This document shows positions 18,085 to 29,315 of a DNA stretch of 64,000 nt, in pieces (the first letter of the stretch is position 1; every line of letters starts with the position of its first letter). The position numbers were made by a program, and so were the translations under genes. The notes under the pieces are model-generated. The model was not told the origin of the DNA. It was given only the letters and a program-made list of their open reading frames with translations, and did not search any database. This stretch comes from Pantoea rwandensis (GTDB taxonomy: Bacteria > Pseudomonadota > Gammaproteobacteria > Enterobacterales > Enterobacteriaceae): positions 186,001 through 250,000 of the forward strand of contig NZ_MLFR01000002.1 in NCBI RefSeq assembly GCF_002095475.1, given 5' to 3'.

Positions 18085-18552
18085 ATGGATTCAAGAGACA
18101 GACTTATCATCGCCGAGCTTCAGAAAGATGGCCGGTTGACCAATCAGGAACTGGCTGAAAGAGTCAATCTGTCGCCATCTCCCTGCCTAAGGCGGTTAAA
18201 AAACCTTGAAGAGCAGAAGATGATTACTGGCTATACGGCAATCATCGATGAGAAAGCGTATGGGCTTGGGGTAACGGCATTTGTGCGGATACGTCTCATT
18301 TCTCACAGCCGAGAGATCGTTGATGAATTCGAGAAAGCAATAGGGCTGCTGGATGAAGTGATGGAATGTTATTTGATGACCGGGAGCGATGACTATCTGC
18401 TCAAGATACTCGTTGAAGAATTAAGCAGCTACGAAGGATTTGTCAGGAAAAAGTTACATTCAGTACCCGGCATCGCTTCTCTGGATACCAGCTTTGCATA
18501 TGGAATGGTCAAACGAAATCTTACCTTCCCAAACATTCACAAAAATCGTTGA
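18085..18552 (+). CDS. Lrp/AsnC-family transcriptional regulator
   Basis: 155 residues. The helix-turn-helix LIIAELQKDGRLTNQELAERVNLSPSPCLRRLKNLEEQ sits at 6-45, and the RAM ligand domain follows (VTAFVRIRLI, then LDEVMECYLMTGSDDYLLKILVEEL). GAGGACGT precedes the ATG. It is divergent from the aminotransferase/ThDP operon across 187 bp, the classic place for a local amino-acid-responsive regulator. The effector is unknown but is probably the amino acid handled by that operon. Confidence 0.9.
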   Translation: MDSRDRLIIAELQKDGRLTNQELAERVNLSPSPCLRRLKNLEEQKMITGYTAIIDEKAYGLGVTAFVRIRLISHSREIVDEFEKAIGLLDEVMECYLMTGSDDYLLKILVEELSSYEGFVRKKLHSVPGIASLDTSFAYGMVKRNLTFPNIHKNR

Positions 18553-18693
18553 TAACCCCTACGGACTTCCTTAACGATTGTCCAGGCTGTCTTTCGGCGG
18601 AGAATCATCAGCCTTATTGCTTAACACCTCATGTGCTGAATCTGCTGATACAGAAATGCCTACACCCGAGTGCAGGCTATTTCTGCTACAAGA

Positions 18694-19008
18694 TTACTCA
18701 TTCATGATGTATTTAAAAGTTCTGACACCCGCCGTCAGACAAATGAAGCGCGACGTGCGGTAAATTTTTAATAGCTGCCTTTCCATCACATCTGGATGTA
18801 ACTTTTGATTTTGTATCATCAGCCATTCGATATCCTGGAAAACTACTCTGCTAAAAAGTTTCCTGTTTTTGGCCTGGTTAAGCCAGCCGCTGATATGCCT
18901 CTTTCTCCCCTTGAGAGTGAAGTTGTTCCCTTCTTTGCGAAACATCCTCACCGACACCAGAAGAGAGTAATAGAACCGGCTCAGTGACTTTACCGATGCG
19001 ATATCCAT
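18694..19008 (-). CDS. Uncharacterised 104-residue protein, paralogue of 1310-1666
   Basis: I start it at the ATG preceded by AGGGTACAGAAA, 13 nt after the gatY stop, so it may be read from the galactitol operon. An upstream in-frame Met lies inside gatY. No known family is recognised. The protein is basic and helical, without a signal or membrane segment. It shares with the gene at 1310 the MDI start, FY at 12-13, a WLNQAK motif near 42, the F..xV.xDI helix and an ME..xLKIYR stretch. It could be a real member of a small lineage-specific family. A chance open frame is less likely given the ribosome site and paralogy. Confidence 0.5.
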   Translation of the reverse strand: MDIASVKSLSRFYYSLLVSVRMFRKEGNNFTLKGRKRHISGWLNQAKNRKLFSRVVFQDIEWLMIQNQKLHPDVMERQLLKIYRTSRFICLTAGVRTFKYIMNE

Positions 19009-19021
19009 TTTCTGTACCCTG

Positions 19022-20942
<1,921 letters not shown>

Positions 20943-20985
20943 GGGGTAAACTCCGGGAAGAACGGGGGACCTGCCCCCCCGTAGG

Positions 20986-22368
20986 TTATTTCGCTAAAGA
21001 ATTACTCTGGGAAAGGGTGTTATCCGGCTCAGGCTGGGTCTGCATAGCCTGACGCGCTCTGCGCCAGGTCAACGCCACGCCCAGCAGATAAACGGTGCCA
21101 ATCACCACCAGCGCGGTGACGTTCTGCCAGGTCAGGAACTGAATCAGCAGGTAAGTCACCGGTGAACCGCCCTGGTCCATTGAAGCAACCTGGCCGCCCG
21201 CTTTCAGCGCGCCGGCGTTGGCGGCAAGCTGGGTATGCAGCCCGATAGTCTGAGTGGCAATCCACAGCGTCATGCCCATGATGATGATGCCGGAGATCAG
21301 GGTGCGGAACAGGTTGCCCTGGTGTACGGCAACGGCCATGGCCACGAAGAAACCAATGGTGGCGAGGTCGCCGAACGGCAGCACGCGGTTACCCGGCACG
21401 AACACGGCAATCAGGATCGTCAGTGGAATAAAGATGAGGCTGGCGGAGACCACTGAGGTATGGCCCAGCAGCAGCGCCGGATCGAGGCCAATCAGAAACT
21501 CCCGACCACCAAATTTTGCCTGCAGGCGCTTGCGGGCCTGTTTAGCAATCGGGTTAAGGCCATCCATGATAGGTTTGATCACCCTTGGCATCAGCAACAT
21601 AACCGCCGCCGTCTTCACGGCAAGTTGCAATACGCCCTTGGCGTCGTAGCCTGCCAGCAGGCCGATCACGATCCCCATAATGAAGCCGACAGTTACCGGC
21701 TCACCAAAGGCACCGAAGCGCTTCTGCACATCATCCGCACTGAAGTGAATACGCTTCAGACCCGGGATTTTATCAATGATAACGTCCACCAAGACTGCCA
21801 CCGGCCCCATATAGGCAGAGGAACCGTGCGGAACGGCGATCCCGTCAAGATCGAAATAGTTTTTGGTATCGCGCGCAAACCAGTCGCCCAGTTTGTACGC
21901 GAAGGCCGCATGCAGCACCACGCCCAGAATACCCAGCCAGTAAGAACCCGTCGCCAGATGCAGCATCGCGCCGGTGAACGTCATGTGCCAGATGTTCCAG
22001 ATATCCACGTTCACCACGCGCGTCATGCGGGTGACCAGCATCAGAATGTTCACCGCAATCGCAATCGGAATGGCGACCAGCGCAATCTGTGACGCCCAGG
22101 TCATCGGCGACGATCCCGGCCAGCCCACATCGACCACATCAAGTCCGATTTCGAAGTTAGCCGCCATGGCTTTGGCGGCAGGCCCGATGGAGTCAAGCAT
22201 CAGGCCAATCACCAGGCCAATACCAACAAAGCCGATACCGATAAACAGGCCGGACTTAAAGGCATCGCCCACTTTCATCCCGAGGCAGACGGAGAAAATG
22301 ATGATCACGATCGGCAGCATCACTGTCGGACCGAGATCGAGGATGTAACGCATGATTTCAGTAAACAT
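20986..22368 (-). CDS. gatC: PTS galactitol transporter subunit IIC
   Basis: 460 residues, about ten membrane helices. It matches the GatC permease of the galactitol phosphotransferase system: FTEIMRYILDLGPTVMLPIVI at the N-terminus, VDVGWPGSSPMTWASQIALVAIPIAI, DLDGIAVPHGSSAYMGP and GYDAKGVLQLAVKTAAVML. It imports galactitol while GatB transfers phosphate to it. It lies 4 nt after gatB, in the order gatZ-gatA-gatB-gatC-gatD-gatY on the minus strand. The reading frame is intact. Confidence 0.93.
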   Translation of the reverse strand: MFTEIMRYILDLGPTVMLPIVIIIFSVCLGMKVGDAFKSGLFIGIGFVGIGLVIGLMLDSIGPAAKAMAANFEIGLDVVDVGWPGSSPMTWASQIALVAIPIAIAVNILMLVTRMTRVVNVDIWNIWHMTFTGAMLHLATGSYWLGILGVVLHAAFAYKLGDWFARDTKNYFDLDGIAVPHGSSAYMGPVAVLVDVIIDKIPGLKRIHFSADDVQKRFGAFGEPVTVGFIMGIVIGLLAGYDAKGVLQLAVKTAAVMLLMPRVIKPIMDGLNPIAKQARKRLQAKFGGREFLIGLDPALLLGHTSVVSASLIFIPLTILIAVFVPGNRVLPFGDLATIGFFVAMAVAVHQGNLFRTLISGIIIMGMTLWIATQTIGLHTQLAANAGALKAGGQVASMDQGGSPVTYLLIQFLTWQNVTALVVIGTVYLLGVALTWRRARQAMQTQPEPDNTLSQSNSLAK

Positions 22369-22372
22369 AGGA

Positions 22373-22657
22373 TTACCCCTGCAGAACGGTCAGGATTTTT
22401 TCCCGCAGCGCATTAATACCCACGCCTGAGATGAACGGCATGCCGTGCACCACCGGGATATCACCAAACTGACGGTCAACGCGGGCCGTAGTACAAATCA
22501 GGTCCACACCATCCATGTAGGTTTCGATCTCGTTAACGCGGCACTGTACGATTTCGACGGTAATGCTGTTCTCTTCGCAGAGATCTTTGATTTCTTCTGC
22601 CGCCATGGTTGAGGTGGCGACGGCGCCGCCACAGGCAACGATCACTTTACGTTTCAT
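22373..22657 (-). CDS. gatB: PTS galactitol transporter subunit IIB
   Basis: 94 residues, the normal length. The phosphorylated cysteine is Cys9 in [19 protein letters not shown], the P-loop of the lactose/galactitol-type IIB domain. Later blocks are [17 protein letters not shown] and [12 protein letters not shown]. It takes phosphate from GatA and passes it to galactitol during uptake by GatC. CCGGAGAATAAGA precedes the ATG, and 34 nt separate it from gatA. Confidence 0.92.
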   Translation of the reverse strand: MKRKVIVACGGAVATSTMAAEEIKDLCEENSITVEIVQCRVNEIETYMDGVDLICTTARVDRQFGDIPVVHGMPFISGVGINALREKILTVLQG

Positions 22658-22691
22658 TCTTATTCTCCGGGTGCAGGGTCAGATGTTGTTA

Positions 22692-23150
22692 TCAGGCCGC
22701 CGGTGCAAGCAGGCGGTGGGTAAAGCAGTCAGCCAGTTCGCTCTCAGGCGCGCTTAGCAGACTTTCGATAAATTCGGGTTGCTGCAGCTGGCCAAACAGT
22801 GACTTCAGCAGGTTCAGTTGCTGCTCAGGGTGCGTCACAACCAGCGCGATGATGAGCTCGGCCCCAATCATTCCGTCATCATCGGCCTGCTGAAACTGCA
22901 CCGGGGATGCCGGGCGTATCAGATAAATAGCGGGCTCGATAGCGTGTGACGCATCGCAGTGCGGAATGGCAACGGCATGTCCGTCCAGCGCGATGCCGGT
23001 CGGGTAGGCGGCTTCGCGTTCATGCAGCGCAGCCGGATAGCTGTCTCGACAGATGCCGTCGCGCACCATTTTCTGGCCGATATGATTCAGCGCCTCTTTG
23101 GCATCCACAAAGCTCAGGCCGGATGAGACGATAAGGCGGTAGTTATGCAT
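22692..23150 (-). CDS. gatA: PTS galactitol transporter subunit IIA
   Basis: 152 residues. It is a fructose/mannitol-superfamily IIA domain with the phospho-accepting histidine at about 64 in [11 protein letters not shown] and the second conserved histidine at 58. The ending [14 protein letters not shown] is typical of GatA. The start overlaps the gatZ stop by 8 nt, which indicates translational coupling. It is phosphorylated by HPr and hands phosphate to GatB. Confidence 0.92.
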   Translation of the reverse strand: MHNYRLIVSSGLSFVDAKEALNHIGQKMVRDGICRDSYPAALHEREAAYPTGIALDGHAVAIPHCDASHAIEPAIYLIRPASPVQFQQADDDGMIGAELIIALVVTHPEQQLNLLKSLFGQLQQPEFIESLLSAPESELADCFTHRLLAPAA

Positions 23151-24438
23151 GGCTTACCTCTTTTTGCAGGTTCAGTTCAGGTTCACATCCAAAGGCGTAG
23201 TCGCGCAGGACGTCCTGAATCTTGTCGATGATGAGGGTGTGGGGATCGGCGCTGATGGTACCGCTCAGAACGCGGTCGAACTGCTTAGGCAGATACTGGC
23301 TCAGCAGACCCAGCGGTAAATCAACGGCGTTCAGGTTGGCGACCAGCGCGTCGAAGGCACTCACGATGCGCGCATTTGGCCAGTAATAGCGGATGCGATC
23401 TGAAAGGCTGTAATGGATATCCACCAGCGAGTCGGAAAACGCCGGACGGTAATATTTTTTCCAGTAGCCAGGCTCGTTGAGCATCACCTGATCGATCACC
23501 GCGAGGATCTGGCTCTGCTTTTCGGGGGCAATCAGCGTTTTTTCGATTTCGGCCAGCGCAAAGATGGCTTCGCGCAGCGCAAACGTCAGCGCCGGCCCCA
23601 CTTTCAGGATGGCGAAGTGATCTTTTACCAGCGCACGATACGCAGTCCGGGTCTGATAGTCGGTCGAGTGTGCTTCATACACCACGGGCGTTGATTCAAT
23701 ATATTTGCTGAGTTCACGTGCTTCGGCGGGTGCGTAGTGAATCACGCTGCTGTGATCGAACTCCACGCCTGGTTGCACCACCAGCCCGATGATGCGGCCA
23801 ATCGCGTCATCCAGACCAGTGGCACGAAACGCTTTGTGATGTACGGCCAGCGTATGTGCTGCATCTTCCGGACGGGTGACGTGTACCTCGTTGATGGCGT
23901 GTGCTTCGCCGCCCGGTACGGGGACTTCAGTACCAATGATGTAGGTCAGCACAGCTTTCTGAACGTCCGTCGCAGTTTCTTCGGCTACGCGGCACAGTTC
24001 GGCGGCGCGCTCAGCCACGACTTCCGGTGGCAAGGGAACCGGATCTCCCGCGCAGGACATGGAGGCATCGAGATGAATTTTGCTGAAACCAGCTTTCACG
24101 TATGCGGCAATCAGCACGCGGGATTTTTCCATCGCCTGTTCTGCAGGCTCACCCTGCCAGACATTGGGACCGAGATGATCGCCACCGAGGATCAGACGCT
24201 CTGCTGGGAAGCCGACACGTGCGGCGATATCCAGAACGTAATCGCGAAAACCCTCTGGTTGCATGCCGGTGTATCCACCAAACTGATTGACCTGATTTGA
24301 TGTCGCCTCAATCAGCACCTGACGATTGGTGTGCAAATCGAAACGCAATGCGGCTTCAATAACCAGTGGATGCGCGGAACAGACTGAGCAGATACCGCAA
24401 TCAAGACCGTCTTTGTGCTGCTGAATAATATTTTTCAT
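23143..24438 (-). CDS. gatZ: Tagatose-bisphosphate aldolase non-catalytic subunit GatZ
   Basis: 431 residues. GatZ/KbaZ stabilises and activates GatY. Recognisable blocks are [20 protein letters not shown] at the start, [48 protein letters not shown] and [35 protein letters not shown]. It is the first gene of the minus-strand operon, with CGGAGGACAA before the ATG. Five CTTTCGTTTT-type boxes fill the divergent promoter region shared with gatR. Confidence 0.92.
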   Translation of the reverse strand: MKNIIQQHKDGLDCGICSVCSAHPLVIEAALRFDLHTNRQVLIEATSNQVNQFGGYTGMQPEGFRDYVLDIAARVGFPAERLILGGDHLGPNVWQGEPAEQAMEKSRVLIAAYVKAGFSKIHLDASMSCAGDPVPLPPEVVAERAAELCRVAEETATDVQKAVLTYIIGTEVPVPGGEAHAINEVHVTRPEDAAHTLAVHHKAFRATGLDDAIGRIIGLVVQPGVEFDHSSVIHYAPAEARELSKYIESTPVVYEAHSTDYQTRTAYRALVKDHFAILKVGPALTFALREAIFALAEIEKTLIAPEKQSQILAVIDQVMLNEPGYWKKYYRPAFSDSLVDIHYSLSDRIRYYWPNARIVSAFDALVANLNAVDLPLGLLSQYLPKQFDRVLSGTISADPHTLIIDKIQDVLRDYAFGCEPELNLQKEVSHA

Positions 24439-24473
24439 TTGTCCTCCGAAAGTATGCTTAATAACATCACAAT

Positions 24474-24707
24474 CTTTCGTTTTTAGTACAATTCCTTTCT
24501 TTTGTTTATGTGATCATGATCTATTTATTTTCGCATTGTTTCTTTATTTTTCGTTTTCAATCCTTGCGTCCAGCATGTAAAACGAAAGCTCCATTAAAAT
24601 ATTTTCGTTATATAACATTAAGTTAATTTACCTTGTGCGCATGAGGCTACCATTAACCCTCCTACTTTCAGTATTGCCGTTTTACTTTCTTATCCTTTCG
24701 TTTTACG
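24474..24707. promoter_or_regulatory. Cluster of GatR-type (DeoR-family) boxes
   Basis: Five copies of a CTTTCGTTTTAC-like box occur in the 296-bp gatZ-gatR gap: 24474-24485 (CTTTCGTTTTTA), 24548-24558 (TTTTCGTTTTC), 24577-24588 (inverted, GTAAAACGAAAG), 24602-24610 (TTTTCGTTA) and 24695-24706 (exact CTTTCGTTTTAC). DeoR-family sugar regulators such as AgaR bind CTTTCG-containing repeats. These are therefore the likely operators of the gatR product on both promoters. Confidence 0.7.
24507..24524. promoter_or_regulatory. Possible CRP site in the gat promoter
   Basis: TGTGA-TCATGA-TCTAT within TTTATGTGATCATGATCTAT. The left half is perfect and the right half poor. Catabolite control of gat operons is known in enterics, so a CRP site is expected here. 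Confidence 0.35.
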
Positions 24708-24734
24708 ATTAACCTTCAGCTAAGAGGATGGTTT

Positions 24735-25514
24735 ATGAACGCGTTTGAACGCAGAAACAGGATTGTTGATATGGTCAACAGCACCGGTAGCCGGCTGGTG
24801 ACAGACATCTCTGCCGAATTAGGCGTTACGGAAGTCACGGTGCGGGCAGATATCCGGCTGCTGGAAGAGCGGGGACTGGTCACCCGGTTTCACGGCGGTG
24901 CAGCCAGCATTGAGGCTTCGGCTAACGACGCCAACGCCGCCCACACTGAAGTGAGTCTCAATGAACGTTATCAGCTTGCCGCTGATCCCAAACAGCGCAT
25001 TGCTCAAGAGGCTGCCAAACTGGTGAAAGAAGGGGATACCGTGATTCTCGACAGCGGCAGCACCACGAAGCTGTTAGCCGAAGCCTTGGCCGAGAGGCAA
25101 AACATCACAGTGATCACCAACAGCCTGCCCGCTGCCACCATCTTGTCTAACAACAAAGACATCATTCTGGTGGTATGTGGTGGCACCGTGCGCCATAAAA
25201 CCGCCTCGCTGCACGGCAGTATTGCCGAACTGGCATTACGCGACGTGTCAGCCAATCTGATGTTCGTGGGGGCGGATGGATTAGACGTCGAAAACGGGAT
25301 CACGACCTTTAACGAAGGGTTTGCTGTCAGCGCTGTGATGGCAGCCGCCTCAAGACAGGTGATTGTCCTGACAGACTCCTCCAAATTCGGCCGTAAAGGA
25401 TTTAATCAGGTCCTTGCGCTCGACAAAATTCATACGGTGATCACCGATGTGGATGCGCCTGCTGAGGCGCTGGCAGAACTGAGGAAAAAGGGTAAGAAGG
25501 TGATTGTGGCATGA
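24735..25514 (+). CDS. gatR: DeoR-family repressor of the galactitol operon
   Basis: 259 residues. The DeoR helix-turn-helix RRNRIVDMVNSTGSRLVTDISAELGVTEVTVRADIRLLEERGLVTRFHGGA is at 6-57. The sugar-phosphate sensor domain has ILDSGSTTKLLAEAL, VITNSLPAATIL, VVCGGTVRHKTASLHG and VLTDSSKFGRKGF. Its position, divergent from gatZ, and the five boxes between them identify it as GatR. The inducer is presumably galactitol-1-phosphate or tagatose-6-phosphate. It converges with the xylulokinase gene, only 24 nt apart. Confidence 0.88.
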   Translation: MNAFERRNRIVDMVNSTGSRLVTDISAELGVTEVTVRADIRLLEERGLVTRFHGGAASIEASANDANAAHTEVSLNERYQLAADPKQRIAQEAAKLVKEGDTVILDSGSTTKLLAEALAERQNITVITNSLPAATILSNNKDIILVVCGGTVRHKTASLHGSIAELALRDVSANLMFVGADGLDVENGITTFNEGFAVSAVMAAASRQVIVLTDSSKFGRKGFNQVLALDKIHTVITDVDAPAEALAELRKKGKKVIVA

Positions 25515-25538
25515 TGGCGCTGCCTGCCGTCTACCTAC

Positions 25539-27059
25539 TCAGTGAGTAGTTTCATTCAGATAGCGGGCTTTGAGTCGATCCACCTCAGCGTGATAGTCCT
25601 GACAGATCTGCCGGTATTGCTCGCTAATAACAGGATCAGGCGCAATCGTCTCACCCTGTTCAGAGGTAAGCCATTCAGGTAGCAGCTCTGACAGGGGAAC
25701 CGTTTCAGCATGAGACGTACTGTTGCGATAACACCAGTGCGCCTGAATGGCTGCACCCAGTGCCGCCGCGTCTGGTACGGCCGGTCTGGTTACGGTGAGC
25801 CCGGTAATATCGGCAATCATTCCGCACCAGGCTCTGCTGTTTGCGCCGCCACCAATAATACTCACACTGTCGAATACCAGCCCTCTGGCATTGAAAATTT
25901 CAATGCCTTTGCAGAGATTAAACGTCACCCCTTCGACCACTGAGCGTATCAGATGCGGTTTGGTAAAGTTCGCCATGGTGATCCCCGAGATTTCTCCACG
26001 CGCACCGGGCAGATTAGGCAATCGTGCACCGTTCAGCCACGGAAACGAAAACAGCCCTTCCGCTCCGGGTTTACTCGCCATCAGGTAGTTGTCGAAATCT
26101 TTAATGTCGATATCCATCAACTGTCTGTAGCTATTGATGGCGTTGGTCACGTTCATCGTGCTGATAAGCGGCAACCAGGCTCCGGTCGAGGAACAGAAGG
26201 TATTGATATCCTCAAATCCGCTGCAATCGATCTGTTCGGGCTGGCAGGTGGATAAGGTCCCTGAGGTGCCCAGACTCATCGTCACCTGGCCGGGCGCGAT
26301 ATTGCCTGTGCCGATCGCTGACATCATGTTATCGCCGCCGCCACTGGACACCACTATGCCGGTTGAAAGCCCCAGATACGCGGCAGCCTCAGCACGAAGT
26401 AAGCCCTGTGCCTGATGGGAAGCAATGATTTCGGGTAGCTTAGTAATCAGGCCGGGGTCTATCAGTTCCAGGACCGAAGTACGCCAGGTTTTCAGCCGGG
26501 TATCGAAATAGCCCGTTCCGGAGGCATCACCCGGCTCGGTGCGGAATATCCCGGTGAGGAAATAATTGAGATAGTCATGTGGCAGCATCACTTTGTCGAT
26601 GCGTTCGTAATGTGCAGATTCATGCTGCTTAACCCACAACAGCTTTCCCAGCGTAAACGCTACCGGGACCGGGATACCAATGTCAGCACTCAGGCTTTGG
26701 CCATAAACGGACTGATATTCCCGCAGGAAATGCGTCAGCTCGGAAGCACTTTCCGTATCGCACCAGAGTTTAGCCGGACGGATCACGGCGTCATGCTGGT
26801 CGAGAATCACCAGTCCGTGTTGTTGTCCTGAAACACCCATCCCGATGATTTCATCGTGACCGATACCGGTTTTTTCCATCACATCCCGCACCCCTGCCCG
26901 CATGGCATTGAGCCAGTCAGCGGGATGCTGCTCTTTCTTTCCGGGTCTTTCGTTCAGCAGAGAGTGAGCATGAAAACTGGTCGCCAGCACGTGCTGATTT
27001 TCGGCATCCCACAACAGCACCTTGGTGCCCTGCGTCCCACAATCAATTCCCAGAAACAT
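25539..27059 (-). CDS. xylB: Xylulokinase (FGGY family)
   Basis: 506 residues from the ATG preceded by GGAGTAGCC; a 20-codon upstream extension is rejected. N-terminal ATPase motif FLGIDCGTQGTKVLLWD, substrate motif GMGVSGQQHGLVILD, WCDTESASEL, the catalytic Asp in SSGGGDNMMSAIGTG, and the C-terminal IIGGGANSRAWCGMIADITG plus PDAAALGAA are all present. It phosphorylates D-xylulose to xylulose-5-phosphate. It follows an MFS-SDR pair on the same strand (87 nt gap) that could import a pentitol and oxidise it to xylulose. That link is inference. Confidence 0.87.
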   Translation of the reverse strand: MFLGIDCGTQGTKVLLWDAENQHVLATSFHAHSLLNERPGKKEQHPADWLNAMRAGVRDVMEKTGIGHDEIIGMGVSGQQHGLVILDQHDAVIRPAKLWCDTESASELTHFLREYQSVYGQSLSADIGIPVPVAFTLGKLLWVKQHESAHYERIDKVMLPHDYLNYFLTGIFRTEPGDASGTGYFDTRLKTWRTSVLELIDPGLITKLPEIIASHQAQGLLRAEAAAYLGLSTGIVVSSGGGDNMMSAIGTGNIAPGQVTMSLGTSGTLSTCQPEQIDCSGFEDINTFCSSTGAWLPLISTMNVTNAINSYRQLMDIDIKDFDNYLMASKPGAEGLFSFPWLNGARLPNLPGARGEISGITMANFTKPHLIRSVVEGVTFNLCKGIEIFNARGLVFDSVSIIGGGANSRAWCGMIADITGLTVTRPAVPDAAALGAAIQAHWCYRNSTSHAETVPLSELLPEWLTSEQGETIAPDPVISEQYRQICQDYHAEVDRLKARYLNETTH

Positions 27060-27146
27060 GGCTACTCCGGCCGCGGTTATTTCAATCAAGTTGAGGATTA
27101 AACCAGGACCGGGTGGCACGTATGGGTTAAAGCCTTTCAGCGTAAA

Positions 27147-27986
27147 TCAACGGTTAACCCACTGGTTAAAAGCGTCCTGATAATCCGGATGCCAGCGTGA
27201 CAGTGCTGGACGATTCTCAATGATATCCTGCAATGCCCAGGCGATGCGCTTTTTATCTAAGTCAGCAGATACGGCATTATCCGGACAAATGATGTAGAAG
27301 TCTCCCGCCCTGAAATGCGCCACGAAATAATCAACGACCTGGCTGGCGGTCCAGGCTTCATCGGGCTTAGCATTCATTTTCTCATCGAGGCCAGGCGAGT
27401 TCATATCTGTCCAGGTGTATCCGGGCACCAGCAGGTGTGCCGTTACGCGCCCTGATGTGACCCTCATTAGCTCGTGAGCCAATTGTTCGGTCAATACTTT
27501 CATGGCCGCTTTGCCTGCACTGTATGCCGCATTGCCCGGCGGCGTCGTGATCCCCTCTTTGGACCCCAGGTTAACAATCGCACCCTTTACTGATGCCTCC
27601 AGCATCACGGGGACAAAAAGATGCTGAACCGACACTGCGGACAGCAAATTGATCTCAAGATTTTGCCGCCATTTTTCTGGAGCATCCCAGGGGCCCGCGC
27701 CGGCTTTTACGCCAGCATTGTTGACGACCAGGACAACCTCACCAAACTGCTCCAGGGTCTTATCACGAAGTTGAGTCAGGTCCTCAATACAGGAGACATC
27801 TCCGGTCACGACACAGCATTCAGTCTTGAGGCTGGCGGCAAGCGCAGACAGGGAAGCTTCATCACGATCAAACAGGCTCAGCAACATCCCTTCATTGCTG
27901 AGGTGTCGTGCTAAAGCTGCACCAATACCCTTTGCAGCGCCAGTGATAACCGCGACACGTCCGGGGGCAATAATTGAATCTGTCAT
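27147..27986 (-). CDS. SDR family oxidoreductase
   Basis: 279 residues. The start is the ATG of an ATGA overlap with the MFS stop; longer forms would lie inside the MFS gene. Motifs are TGAAKGIG, VVNNAGVKAG, the NLGSKEG serine region and YSAGK as the YxxxK pair. The C-terminus is extended (YFVAHFRAGDFYIICPDNAVSADLDKKRIAWALQDI), as in SDRs that act on larger or membrane-bound substrates. It is coupled to the MFS transporter and precedes the xylulokinase. The substrate is unknown. Confidence 0.82.
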   Translation of the reverse strand: MTDSIIAPGRVAVITGAAKGIGAALARHLSNEGMLLSLFDRDEASLSALAASLKTECCVVTGDVSCIEDLTQLRDKTLEQFGEVVLVVNNAGVKAGAGPWDAPEKWRQNLEINLLSAVSVQHLFVPVMLEASVKGAIVNLGSKEGITTPPGNAAYSAGKAAMKVLTEQLAHELMRVTSGRVTAHLLVPGYTWTDMNSPGLDEKMNAKPDEAWTASQVVDYFVAHFRAGDFYIICPDNAVSADLDKKRIAWALQDIIENRPALSRWHPDYQDAFNQWVNR

Positions 27987-29185
27987 TGCTGACTCCATTT
28001 GTTGATGTGAACGGAAAAATACATCAGTGATAGCGCTAATGCGGAGAACACCACACCTACCCAACCGGTAGAAATCCACGAGCCACCGGCAGAAATTGCC
28101 CACCCGCCAAAAGCGGCACCCAGTGCATTAGAAATATTGAATGCACTGTGCGTGAGTGATGAGGCTAATGTCTGAGCATCACCCGCAATATTCATCATGT
28201 GCGCCTGGAGTGCCGGGACCAGCGCGAAACCATTTCCAAGCAGGAAAACTGCAATCAGTACCGGAAGTTTCCATGAGCCAACCAGCGAGAACAAAGCCAG
28301 CATGACCAGGTTCCAGACGATTAAGCCAAAGATGGAGGGGATGAGCGCTTTGTCAGCCAGTCGGCCGCCGATGATGTTCCCTGTGACCATGCCAATCCCC
28401 CACAGCACCAGAATCCAGGGTACCGAATGCAGTTTGAAACCGCTGATCTCGGTCAGGGCGGGCGTAATGAAACTGTAAACGGCAAACATGCCAGCGAAGC
28501 TGACGGATGCCACGCCAAAGGTCATGATAATTTGCGGGCTGCGGAGCGCACTCAGCTCTTTAACGGGTGAGGTATTAGCATCCGCTTTTTTTGCAGGAAC
28601 AAAGAGCATAACCATGAGCGCTGTCATCGCCATGCCTGCCGCAACCATAGCGAATGACACTCGCCATCCCAGTGCTTGCCCACCCCAGGTAACGAGCGGT
28701 ACACCCGCGACATTGGCCACCGCGAGACCCAGCATCACGTAAGCAATATAGCGAGCTTTCTGATTGGCCGGGACCATCGACGCCGCAACCAGCGCAGAAA
28801 CGCCATACCATGCGCCATGTGGAAGGCCTGAGATGAATCGTGCTGTGAGCAATGAGCCATAACTCCAGGCTGTCGCGCTTAAGCCGTATCCCACAAGTGC
28901 GATGGACAGTAACAGCAGCAATAACATTTTTCGGGGCCATCGCGCGCCAATAATGGCAAATGCCGGCGCTCCTATGACCACACCCGCAGCGTAAGCACTG
29001 ATATAACTTCCCGCAGTGGGGATAGACACCCCAGTCCCTTTTGCCAGGTCAGGTAACAGACTCATTGGAGAAAATTCGCCTGTGCCAATGAATAATCCCC
29101 CTGACCCCAATGCCAGCATGGCCAAAAAGAGGCCAGAGGGAGGATGAACAGTTTCTCTTTGTGAATCGCAAGTCTGTTCAGACAT
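27983..29185 (-). CDS. MFS transporter, AraJ/YdhP-like DHA1 family
   Basis: About 400 residues with 12 helices. The N-terminal block LFIGTGEFSPMSLLPDLAKGTGVSIPTAGSYISAYAAGVVIGAP is the signature of the AraJ/NepI/YdhP sugar-efflux-like branch. I start at the ATG at 29185, with GGGAG 12 nt upstream; a TTG further out is less likely. It is divergent from the LysR gene at 29316, and the SDR downstream overlaps by 4 nt. Such proteins efflux sugars, nucleosides or drugs. Confidence 0.82.
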   Translation of the reverse strand: MSEQTCDSQRETVHPPSGLFLAMLALGSGGLFIGTGEFSPMSLLPDLAKGTGVSIPTAGSYISAYAAGVVIGAPAFAIIGARWPRKMLLLLLLSIALVGYGLSATAWSYGSLLTARFISGLPHGAWYGVSALVAASMVPANQKARYIAYVMLGLAVANVAGVPLVTWGGQALGWRVSFAMVAAGMAMTALMVMLFVPAKKADANTSPVKELSALRSPQIIMTFGVASVSFAGMFAVYSFITPALTEISGFKLHSVPWILVLWGIGMVTGNIIGGRLADKALIPSIFGLIVWNLVMLALFSLVGSWKLPVLIAVFLLGNGFALVPALQAHMMNIAGDAQTLASSLTHSAFNISNALGAAFGGWAISAGGSWISTGWVGVVFSALALSLMYFSVHINKWSQQ

Positions 29186-29315
29186 AACGCTTGAATCTCC
29201 CTGTTGAAAAGTTGCTATAGTTGAGTCGTATTGCACCTTAGTCGACAAAGGTGCGATTACTGTTGAGTTTTTCCGTATTGTTTATTGAATTAAAATCAAC
29301 CTTGAGTGGGTAATC

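Noticed and set aside
21460..22092. 210-codon plus-strand frame inside gatC
   Set aside because: Gln/His/Arg-rich translation with no family pattern; antisense to a clear PTS permease.
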